From: Quisquiliibacterium sp.
GTDB taxonomy: Bacteria; Pseudomonadota; Gammaproteobacteria; Burkholderiales; Burkholderiaceae_E
Direction of reading: 5' to 3'
DNA length: 5,394 bases
Assembly: GCA_023257915.1 (NCBI GenBank)
Contig: JALRBB010000347.1
Coordinates: forward strand, 1-5,394
The notes beneath the pieces were generated by a model that was not told the DNA's origin, did no database searches, and saw only the letters and a list, made by a program, of their open reading frames with translations. Position numbers and translations under genes: made by a program. The stretch's first letter is position 1, and every line of letters begins with the position of its first letter. Below, one piece after another: positions 1-5,394 of the stretch.

Positions 1-914
1 ACCAGCATGATGTTCATGATGCCGATGCCGCCGACCAGCAGGCTGACCGATGCAATCGTCGCGAGCAGCCCGCGCATCGCCTGCGCCGCCTCCTGCTCGG
101 TGTCGTAGATCGAGTCCTGCAAGCGAACCGTGAAGTCATCCTCGGCTCCTGGAGCGATCCGGTGACGTGCACGCAGCAATTCGCGCACATCTGATTCGGC
201 CTGCGCCATGCCCTCGGGCGAAGGTGCCTCGACCATGATGCGCCAGACCCGGTTCGGAAACGCACTCGCATACAGGTCGCGCCGTGAGGTCGTGATCGGC
301 ACGAACACCACGTCGTCGAAGTCCCTGCCCTCCAGCGATTCGCCCTTGCGCGATAGCGTCGCGACCACCGTGAACGGCACATTGCGGATCCGGATCGTGC
401 GCCCGATCGGATCCTCATCGAGAAAAAGGCGATCGGCCACCGTCGCGCCGATCACCGCCTTGCGCGCACCCCGGCGTACATCCTCGTCGGCAAACAACTG
501 CCCTGCGGCGGGTTCCCAGTCGCGTACTGAAAAGAAGCCCGGCGTGGTTCCCTGTACCGGCGCGAGCCAGTTCTGCGCCCCGTAGACCAGTTGCGCCGTG
601 CCATACGCGATCGGGGCGACCGCCCTGACCGATTCGAGCCGCGCGATCGCATTGGCGTCGGCCAGCGACAGTGAGGGGGCGGTTCCGGATGCCTGGCGCA
701 CACCGCCCGAGGTGCTCGCGCCGGTCGCCACCACCAGCACGTTGCTGCCCAGCGAGCGCATCACCTGACTGACCCGTTCCTGAGAACCCTGCCCGACCGC
801 CAGCATCACGACTACCGAGGCAACCCCAACGACGATTCCAAGCATCGCCAGACCAGTGCGAAGCGGATGCCGGGTCAAGGCTTTCCAGGCTTGCGAGCCG
901 AGTCTGACCGTCAT
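1..914 (-). CDS. MacB-type ABC transporter permease (FtsX-like fold), 3'-truncated by the window edge
   Basis: Inner-membrane permease of a tripartite-type export ABC transporter, probably for a macrolide, peptide, lipid or siderophore-like substrate; the substrate cannot be told from sequence. I translated 304 residues from the ATG at 914 and the frame stays open to the edge. Residues about 18-44 form the first membrane helix (LRTGLAMLGIVVGVASVVV...). It is followed by the family-typical G-Q-G-S/SLGSNVL segment, then a periplasmic MacB core domain (about 60-275) with the characteristic DDVVFVPITT stretch near 200-209. The second helix begins near 283 with SLLVGGIGIMNIML, a hallmark of MacB permeases, and the sequence is cut there; about 100 C-terminal residues are missing. 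MacB itself has an N-terminal ATPase domain, and none is present here: the protein starts just before helix 1. It lies 41 bases downstream of the MacA-like adaptor gene on the same strand, so the two are very likely one operon. No strong Shine-Dalgarno sequence is visible. Family assignment is confident; substrate unknown. Confidence 0.93.
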   Translation of the reverse strand, partial: MTVRLGSQAWKALTRHPLRTGLAMLGIVVGVASVVVMLAVGQGSQERVSQVMRSLGSNVLVVATGASTSGGVRQASGTAPSLSLADANAIARLESVRAVAPIAYGTAQLVYGAQNWLAPVQGTTPGFFSVRDWEPAAGQLFADEDVRRGARKAVIGATVADRLFLDEDPIGRTIRIRNVPFTVVATLSRKGESLEGRDFDDVVFVPITTSRRDLYASAFPNRVWRIMVEAPSPEGMAQAESDVRELLRARHRIAPGAEDDFTVRLQDSIYDTEQEAAQAMRGLLATIASVSLLVGGIGIMNIML

Positions 915-955
915 CGCCGTAGGTCCCGGATTTCGTGTCGCCGACCCGGCGCGAC

Positions 956-2152
956 TCAGAACAGGCGCAGCCGGAAGCTGCCGCCACGGCCCTGCGATCC
1001 GCCGCCGCGAATCAGCTCCGCGACCGCAACCCGGTCACCGGGTTTGAGCCGACCTTCGTCGAAGATCTCGGTCATCGTGCCATCGCTGATTCCCGCAGTC
1101 ACGGGCACGCGCACTAATTCCTCGCCCCCCTCCTCGCCGGCGACAACATGCAGCACCGCGCGGCGCCCGCCGGCTGGCAGGTCGCCGGCTGCGCCGCTCG
1201 CGTCTCGGGCCAGGCTCCGGATCGACTGAGGATCGGATGGCCGAAAGCGCAGCGCCAGGTTCGGCACCCGCAGCACTTCGCCCTTGCCGGCAACATGGAT
1301 TCGCACTGCGGCTGTCATGCCCGGCAGCAGTTTTCCGTCATCGTTGCGGGTGGCCAGCACGACGTTGTAGGTGACCACGTTCTGCTCGATCTTTGGATTG
1401 AGCCGGATCTGGCGCACGCTTGCCTTGAAGGTTCGCTCGCCGAGCGCATCAACCCGGAAGCTGGCTGGCTGCCCCTCGCGAAGCACGCCGACATCGGCCT
1501 CGGCCACGTTGGTATCGATCTGCATGTCGCGCAGGTCGCGCGCGATCATGAACAAGGTTGGCGTCTGAAAACTCGCGGCCACCGTCTGACCGACGTCCAC
1601 GCTGCGTGCGATCACAATGCCGTCGATCGGTGAGCGGATTTCGGTGTAGCCCAGATTCGTGCGTTCGCGATCGACCTGTGCCTCGATGGACCGAATCCGT
1701 GCGGCCAGCGACTCCAGCGCCTGCCGGTCATCGTCCAGTTGCGCGCTCGAGACGAAACCCTTGCCGACCAGATCCTCGGTCCGCGCAAGCTTGCGCCTGG
1801 CCAGCCGCAGCTGGGTCTGGACTTCGTTCAGGTTCGCCTCGAGCTGGGCAATCTGCGCCTCGATCAGCGAGGGGTCGATCCGAGCAAGCAACTGCCCCTT
1901 GGCCACGACTTGGTTGAAATCCGTGTTGACCGAACGGATCGTGCCGGAAATCTGGGTGCCGATGTTGACGATCGTGACCGGATTCAAGGTGCCACTGGCA
2001 GATACCGTCTGCTCGAGCGGACCGCGACCAACCTCCACCAGCCGGTAGCGTTGCGCCAGCGGAACCGGCCGATCGGGTTCCGGCGTGAGGAGCCACCAGC
2101 CGGCGGCGGCAATCAACGCAAAGGCGGCGGCGATGAGCAGAAAGCGGCGCAT
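956..2152 (-). CDS. MacA-like periplasmic adaptor subunit (HlyD/RND-MFP family)
   Basis: Membrane-fusion protein of 398 residues that would bridge the inner-membrane permease encoded just downstream to an outer-membrane channel. Domains in order: N-terminal signal anchor (about 4-22, hydrophobic, after Met-Arg-Arg); first half of the lipoyl-like barrel (about 58-95, with IGTQISGTI and VAKGQLLARIDP); alpha-helical hairpin, probably coiled coil (about 95-165, rich in Glu/Gln/Arg/Leu); second lipoyl half (about 168-205, EIRSPIDGIVIARSVDVGQ); beta-barrel (about 208-285, ending GKLLPGMTAAVRI, very typical of MacA); and a membrane-proximal domain (about 290-380). The length is close to that of E. 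coli MacA (about 370). The ATG at 2152 is preferred because the signal anchor follows at once and no better in-frame start lies between it and the upstream stop near 2213. No clear ribosome binding site is seen. The C-terminus is an odd Gly/Arg/Ser-rich tail. The substrate is undetermined, so I give no gene symbol. Confidence 0.93.
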   Translation of the reverse strand: MRRFLLIAAAFALIAAAGWWLLTPEPDRPVPLAQRYRLVEVGRGPLEQTVSASGTLNPVTIVNIGTQISGTIRSVNTDFNQVVAKGQLLARIDPSLIEAQIAQLEANLNEVQTQLRLARRKLARTEDLVGKGFVSSAQLDDDRQALESLAARIRSIEAQVDRERTNLGYTEIRSPIDGIVIARSVDVGQTVAASFQTPTLFMIARDLRDMQIDTNVAEADVGVLREGQPASFRVDALGERTFKASVRQIRLNPKIEQNVVTYNVVLATRNDDGKLLPGMTAAVRIHVAGKGEVLRVPNLALRFRPSDPQSIRSLARDASGAAGDLPAGGRRAVLHVVAGEEGGEELVRVPVTAGISDGTMTEIFDEGRLKPGDRVAVAELIRGGGSQGRGGSFRLRLF

Positions 2153-2274
2153 CAGTAGGCTAAAAGGATTAGGCGGCGATGATACCGTGCGAGGGCAAAC
2201 CGGATCACAATTTCAACACTCGGGAATCCCTGGCTTGCAACCGCTTCCCGCTGCACGGAACGCCCTCAGCCAGC
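2153..2274. promoter_or_regulatory. Divergent intergenic region between adaptor and acyltransferase genes
   Basis: These 122 bases separate two divergent start codons, so both promoters should lie here or slightly inside the genes. On the minus strand a TATCAT hexamer (2184-2179) matches the -10 consensus at five of six positions. It lies about 26 bases before the adaptor ATG. The nearest -35-like sequence, TTGTGA (2210-2205), is 20 bases away, longer than optimal. No convincing plus-strand promoter is visible. A six-base perfect dyad, CGGGAA (2221-2226) and TTCCCG (2245-2250) with an 18-base gap, lies on the acyltransferase side and could be an operator or chance. Treat the promoter assignment as weak. 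Confidence 0.25.
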
Positions 2275-3372
2275 ATGAAACCGAGCCCATCCCAGTCCAC
2301 CGCGATCGACCTGCTCAAGGCACTGGCCTCTCAGGCGATCGTCGTGCATCACCTGGCGGGCTATGGGCCGACGTCCCAGGCACTGAAACAGCATTTCCCG
2401 TTCCTGGCATGGTGGCTGACTGAATACGCAGGCATGGCGGTGCAGATCTTTCTGGTCATCGCCGGTTTCCTGGCAGCGCAGGCGGTTGTCACGCGACAAA
2501 GCGAGTTTCGGGTATTTCCGTGGCGACCGATTCTCGCGCGCTACCGCCGGCTGGTCATTCCGTACGCGGTTGCGCTGCTCATTGCACTCGTTACCGCGAT
2601 GCTTGCCCGCCCGTGGTTCGACGCAGAGTTCATCCCCGACGCACCGCGGCCGCTTGAGTTGCTGTCGCACCTGACCCTGACCCATGTCGCGCTCTCGCAC
2701 CCCGCCCTGTCCGCCGGTGTCTGGTATGTCGCGATCGACCTGCAACTGTTTGCCATGTTCGCCATGCTGGCCTGGATCGGCTCGGGATCCGCGCAGGGCC
2801 GGCAAGGGATCGGCCACGACACGGCTTGCGCACGCCACACCTGGCTGATGGTCGCCGCACTCGGCGCGTTGTCGCTGCTGGTGTTCAATCGCAACCCGGA
2901 CCTGGACGGCTGGGCGATCTATTTCTTCGGCTCGTATGCGATGGGGGCGCTGGTCTACTGGGCGCAGTCAACGCGCGCTACGCGTAGGTGGTTGCTGGCC
3001 ATGGCCCTGGTCGGTTGCCTGGCATTGCTCATCGACTTTCGCTGGCGGCCCGCACTTGCGCTGCTAACTGCACTGGCCCTGGCACTCGCAGGCAGCCGCC
3101 CACCCGGGATTGTTGCCGCAACCCGGGGCGCGCCGCTGCTGCGCTCAACACGCCTGATGCACTACCTTGCCCAGATTTCCTACGCATTGTTCCTGGTGCA
3201 CTTCCCGGTGATGATGGCCGTCAGTACCGGGTTCGCGGCGCTTGAGCTGAGTTCACCCGAATCGGGGCTGGCAGCCGCAGCGCTGACCTGGCTGCTGAGC
3301 CTTGCTGCAGCCGACCTGCTGCATCGCCAGATCGAACTGCGATTCGCAGCACCGCGCAGGCGGGCTGCCTGA
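2275..3372 (+). CDS. Acyltransferase-3 family integral membrane protein
   Basis: Predicted 365-residue multi-pass membrane acyltransferase (AT3, OafA/NodX-like family). Members transfer acyl groups such as acetyl to sugars of O-antigen, capsule, exopolysaccharide, Nod factors or other exported glycans at the inner membrane. Visible family features: a short N-terminus leading to IDLLKALASQAIVVHH in helix 1, with the His pair at 25-26; VQIFLVIAGFLAA (57-69), the equivalent of the usual F-F-x-I-S-G-F-L; an Arg-rich RYRRLVIPY loop (89-97); GVWYVAIDLQLF (148-159); and near the C-terminus ISYALFLVHFPV (301-312). About ten hydrophobic segments can be counted. The frame is open back to an ATG at 2179. 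I prefer 2275 because the extra 32 residues are polar and unlike the family, and the conserved core begins about 10 residues after Met at 2275. A weak GGAA (2257-2260) is the only ribosome-binding-like sequence and is rather far. No sugar-biosynthesis genes are adjacent, so the acceptor is unknown. Confidence 0.88.
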   Translation: MKPSPSQSTAIDLLKALASQAIVVHHLAGYGPTSQALKQHFPFLAWWLTEYAGMAVQIFLVIAGFLAAQAVVTRQSEFRVFPWRPILARYRRLVIPYAVALLIALVTAMLARPWFDAEFIPDAPRPLELLSHLTLTHVALSHPALSAGVWYVAIDLQLFAMFAMLAWIGSGSAQGRQGIGHDTACARHTWLMVAALGALSLLVFNRNPDLDGWAIYFFGSYAMGALVYWAQSTRATRRWLLAMALVGCLALLIDFRWRPALALLTALALALAGSRPPGIVAATRGAPLLRSTRLMHYLAQISYALFLVHFPVMMAVSTGFAALELSSPESGLAAAALTWLLSLAAADLLHRQIELRFAAPRRRAA

Positions 3373-3378
3373 GCCTGC

Positions 3379-3421
3379 GTCCGGCCGGCGGCGAACGTGC
3401 GGCGAGCGCAGATCGCCGGAC
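3379..3421. terminator. Inverted repeat between convergent genes, possible bidirectional terminator
   Basis: The 49-base gap between the stop codons of the acyltransferase (3372) and fhs (3424-3422) contains a perfect 7-base inverted repeat, GTCCGGC (3379-3385) and GCCGGAC (3415-3421). A 29-base GC-rich spacer separates the arms. The right arm abuts the fhs stop codon. The position between convergent genes suits transcription termination from both sides. However, the loop is long and no T-run follows on either strand, so a classical intrinsic terminator is not shown. Confidence 0.3.
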
Positions 3422-5098
3422 TTAGTTCAGCCCGACGATGCCGCCGTCCGGATCGATGTCGATCCGATGCGCCGCCGGGCTCTTGGGCAGGCCCGGCATC
3501 GTCATCACACTGCCGCATACCATCACGACAAATCCGGCGCCGGCGGCCAGGCGGACCTCACGCACATCCAGCACATGACCCTCGGGGGCGCCGAGCATCG
3601 CTGGGTCGGTCGAAAAGGAATACGGGGTCTTGGCGATGCATACCGGCAGGTTTGCGAAGCCTTCGGCCTCGAGCCCGGCGATCGCTTCGAGCGCGGCAGG
3701 TGTCGCCCGAACTTCGGCCGCACCATACAGGTCGCGCGCCAGCGTTCGGGTCTTGTCCAGCAAGCCGGCCTGATCCGGATAGGCGAATCGCATTCCCCCG
3801 GTCGACTGGCTCGTCTGATCAATGACCTGCCTGGCGAGTTGCTCAGCCCCTTCGCCACCACGGGCCCAGTGATCGGCCAGCGCGAAGCCGGCTCCCAGTG
3901 CCTGCGCAGTACGGCCGACCATCGCGATTTCCTCGGCCAGGTCGCCCTCGAATCGGTTCAACGCGACGACGCTGCGCAGTCCGAAGACTTCGCGAAGGTT
4001 CTTCAGGTGTCGTTGCAGGTTGGACAGTCCTCGCTCCAGTGCCTGCGAATCGGGTTGATGCAGATTGCTCAACGCCGCTCCACCATGAAACTTCAACGCC
4101 CGCAAGGTTGCGACCAGCACAACCACATCCGGACGAAGCCCGGACGCGCGGCACTTGATGTCGATGAATTTTTCCGCCCCAAGGTCGGCCCCGAACCCGG
4201 CCTCGGTGACCGCATACTCGCCGAGTTTGAGCGCCGCACGCGTGGCCAGCACCGAGTTGCAGCCATGCGCGATATTCGCAAACGGCCCGCCGTGCAGCAG
4301 CGCCGGATTGCCTTCGAGCGTCTGCACCAGGTTTGGCTGCAACGCGTCGCGCAACAGCACCGTCATCGCACCGGCCGCCTGCAGATCGCCCGCAGTCACA
4401 GCCCGTCCATCCATGGTGCGCGCCACGACGATGCGCGACAGCCGGCGCTTCAGATCGGAGAGCGAATCGGCCAGGCAGACAATGGCCATCACCTCGGAGG
4501 CTGCAACGATGTCGAAGCTGGATTCACGCGGTACACCGTGCGCCTGCCCGCCCAGGCCGATGACGACGTTGCGCAGCGCGCGGTCGTTCAGGTCCATCAC
4601 CCGCGGCCAGACGATCCGACGTGGATCGATGCCGAGTGCATTGCCCTGATGCAGATGGTTATCCAGCATTGCCGCGAGCAGATTGTGCGCAAGCCCGATC
4701 GCGGCGAAATCGCCGGTGAAGTGCAGGTTGATGTCCTGCATCGGAATCACCTGTGAACGGCCGCCGCCGGCGGCGCCTCCCTTGAACCCGAAAACCGGCC
4801 CCAGCGAAGGCTGGCGTAGCGCAATGACCGTGCGCCTGCCAAGACGATTCAGCGCATCACCCAGACCGATCACGGTCGTCGTCTTGCCTTCGCCGGCGGG
4901 GGTCGGGCTGATCGCGGTGACGAGCACCAGCCTGCCGTCCGGGCGCTGCTGCAGCGCCTCCAGGTGAGCGAGGGAAATCTTGGCCTTGTACCGGCCGAAG
5001 GGTTCGAGTGCCTGCTCGGGCAGGCCGAGCCGGCGCGCGGCAAGCTCAAGGATCGGTTCGGGCTTCGCGCGACGGGCAATATCCAGGTCAGAGTCCAT
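3422..5098 (-). CDS. fhs: Formate-tetrahydrofolate ligase (10-formyl-THF synthetase)
   Basis: Catalyses formate + tetrahydrofolate + ATP to 10-formyltetrahydrofolate + ADP + phosphate in the cytoplasm, feeding one-carbon units to purine and formyl-Met-tRNA synthesis; family members are homotetramers. The product is 558 residues, the usual family length (about 556-560). Visible motifs: GRYKAKISL (35-43); P-loop [10 protein letters not shown] (66-75); [11 protein letters not shown] (94-104); glycine-rich signature KGGAAGGG (106-113); DINLHFTGD (122-130); [12 protein letters not shown] (181-192); [20 protein letters not shown] (256-275); [14 protein letters not shown] (298-311); second signature [12 protein letters not shown] (329-340); TPYSFSTDP (491-499); and TMPGLP (533-538). 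The frame is open to an upstream ATG at 5182. I chose 5098 because it gives the standard length and N-terminus; the extra 28 residues are Arg/Val/Leu-rich and are encoded by short DNA repeats. No strong ribosome binding site is seen. Oddities: Phe105 and Arg114 in the first signature, and a C-terminal Asn where Phe is usual. It lies downstream of a P450 gene on the same strand. Confidence 0.97.
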   Translation of the reverse strand: MDSDLDIARRAKPEPILELAARRLGLPEQALEPFGRYKAKISLAHLEALQQRPDGRLVLVTAISPTPAGEGKTTTVIGLGDALNRLGRRTVIALRQPSLGPVFGFKGGAAGGGRSQVIPMQDINLHFTGDFAAIGLAHNLLAAMLDNHLHQGNALGIDPRRIVWPRVMDLNDRALRNVVIGLGGQAHGVPRESSFDIVAASEVMAIVCLADSLSDLKRRLSRIVVARTMDGRAVTAGDLQAAGAMTVLLRDALQPNLVQTLEGNPALLHGGPFANIAHGCNSVLATRAALKLGEYAVTEAGFGADLGAEKFIDIKCRASGLRPDVVVLVATLRALKFHGGAALSNLHQPDSQALERGLSNLQRHLKNLREVFGLRSVVALNRFEGDLAEEIAMVGRTAQALGAGFALADHWARGGEGAEQLARQVIDQTSQSTGGMRFAYPDQAGLLDKTRTLARDLYGAAEVRATPAALEAIAGLEAEGFANLPVCIAKTPYSFSTDPAMLGAPEGHVLDVREVRLAAGAGFVVMVCGSVMTMPGLPKSPAAHRIDIDPDGGIVGLN

Positions 5099-5122
5099 GC
5101 GCCCAAGACTAACCGCAAATCT

Positions 5123-5188
5123 GACCAAATACCGGACCAAACACCGGACCGAAGACGCGTCGGCGCAACCGCGGCAAGGCAAACACCG
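5123..5188. repeat. Repeated 9-base motif CAAA(C/T)ACCG upstream of fhs
   Basis: Three copies read on the plus strand: CAAATACCG at 5126-5134, CAAACACCG at 5138-5146 and CAAACACCG at 5180-5188. The first two are part of adjacent 12-base near-identical units (GACCAAATACCG 5123-5134, GACCAAACACCG 5135-5146). A degenerate third unit, GACCGAAGACGC, follows at 5147-5158. The second and third nine-base copies are 42 bases apart, close to four helical turns. All lie 25-90 bases upstream of the chosen fhs start codon, a sensible place for regulator binding. Function is inferred only from position and repetition. Confidence 0.4.
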
Positions 5189-5201
5189 CAGGAGTGCCTG
5201 C
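5188..5201 (-). terminator. Small hairpin after the P450 gene, weak terminator or attenuator candidate
   Basis: A perfect 5-base stem with a 4-base loop, GCAGG-CACT-CCTGC on the minus strand, lies about 30 bases after the P450 stop codon. It is followed by GGTGTTTG, which is only slightly T-rich. The short stem and lack of a real T-run make efficient termination doubtful, so read-through from P450 into fhs remains possible. Confidence 0.2.
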
Positions 5202-5230
5202 CCTAGCGCGCAGCGATGCGACGCGCCCCG

Positions 5231-5394
5231 TCAGGCGCCGATACGAACCGGGAGCAACCGAGGTCCGCGCACCGTACCGATCGACCAGGTCATCGGCCGG
5301 TCCTTATCCAGCGTGAATTCAGGGATGCGGCGCAACCACTGCTCGACGCCGACCGTCATCTCCATACGCGCCAGGTTTGAGCCGATGCAGCGAT
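5231..5394 (-). CDS. Cytochrome P450, C-terminal end only (5' end beyond the window)
   Basis: The last 53 complete codons of a cytochrome P450 monooxygenase, ending at TGA (5233-5231). The first full residues read RCIGSNLARMEM. This matches the end of the heme-binding loop (F-G-x-G-x-H-R-C-x-G), with Cys, encoded at 5389-5387, as the thiolate heme ligand. It is followed by the start of helix L. The split codon at the edge ends in AT, compatible with the His that usually precedes Arg-Cys. The remainder (WLRRIPEFTLD, then a Trp-containing segment and VRGPRLLPVRIGA) is the usual C-terminal beta region of soluble bacterial P450s. This fragment cannot give the CYP family or substrate. It is the gene upstream of fhs on the same strand, with about 132 bases between them, so co-transcription is possible but not shown. 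Confidence 0.92.
   Translation of the reverse strand, partial: RCIGSNLARMEMTVGVEQWLRRIPEFTLDKDRPMTWSIGTVRGPRLLPVRIGA

Noticed and set aside
415..987. A 190-codon minus-strand frame overlapping the permease gene
   Set aside because: It is another frame of the permease region. The recognisable MacB sequence lies in the frame starting at 914, which runs off the window edge.
1148..1633. A 161-codon plus-strand frame opposite the adaptor gene
   Set aside because: It is antisense to a clear MacA-like coding region and shows no family features.
2179..2274. Longer N-terminus for the acyltransferase starting at 2179
   Set aside because: The extra 32 residues are polar and unlike the family, and they would cover the divergent promoter region. 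The start at 2275 fits the conserved helix 1.
3302..4756. A 484-codon open frame on the plus strand, antisense to fhs
   Set aside because: It lies almost wholly opposite the strongly conserved fhs gene. Its translation is rich in Arg, Gln, His and Gly with no recognisable domain. Long antisense frames are common in GC-rich genes with biased codon use.
5099..5182. Longer N-terminus for fhs starting at 5182
   Set aside because: The chosen start gives the usual 558-residue enzyme. The extension is encoded by short DNA repeats and resembles no Fhs N-terminus.
5206..5224. GCGCG/CGCGC inverted repeat just after the P450 stop codon
   Set aside because: Five bases of alternating G and C with an 11-base loop and no T-run is expected by chance in GC-rich DNA.

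Overview
The window is GC-rich DNA with closely packed genes and strong third-position G/C bias. This fits a proteobacterium, probably a beta- or gammaproteobacterium. The clues are a MacA/MacB-type export pair (a Gram-negative periplasmic architecture), an acyltransferase-3 membrane protein, a formate-tetrahydrofolate ligase and a bacterial soluble-type cytochrome P450. No marker here allows a firmer taxonomic call. There are five protein-coding genes: three complete, and one cut at each window edge. I see no rRNA, tRNA, CRISPR array, insertion sequence or phage gene.

Left part (1-2152, minus strand): an export operon. A MacA-like periplasmic adaptor is transcribed first (2152 to 956). After a 41-base gap comes a MacB-type FtsX-fold permease (914 down past the left edge). 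The permease begins directly at its first membrane helix with no ATPase domain in front, so the ABC ATPase must be a separate gene, presumably beyond the left edge. Middle (2275-3372, plus strand): a divergently transcribed acyltransferase-3 family integral membrane protein. It shares a 122-base intergenic region with the adaptor gene.

Right part (3422-5394, minus strand): the end of a cytochrome P450 gene is followed, after 131-132 bases, by a full-length formate-tetrahydrofolate ligase (fhs). fhs converges with the acyltransferase gene across a 49-base gap holding an inverted repeat. The P450-fhs gap carries three copies of a nine-base motif, which may be regulatory. A P450 that demethylates its substrate releases formaldehyde, and fhs would route the derived formate into one-carbon metabolism. 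The adjacency is therefore suggestive, but co-function is an inference.

I did not find a clearly new biological system here. The points most worth a second look are the stand-alone MacB permease, the P450-fhs pairing with its repeated upstream motif, and unusual residues in the conserved fhs signatures.
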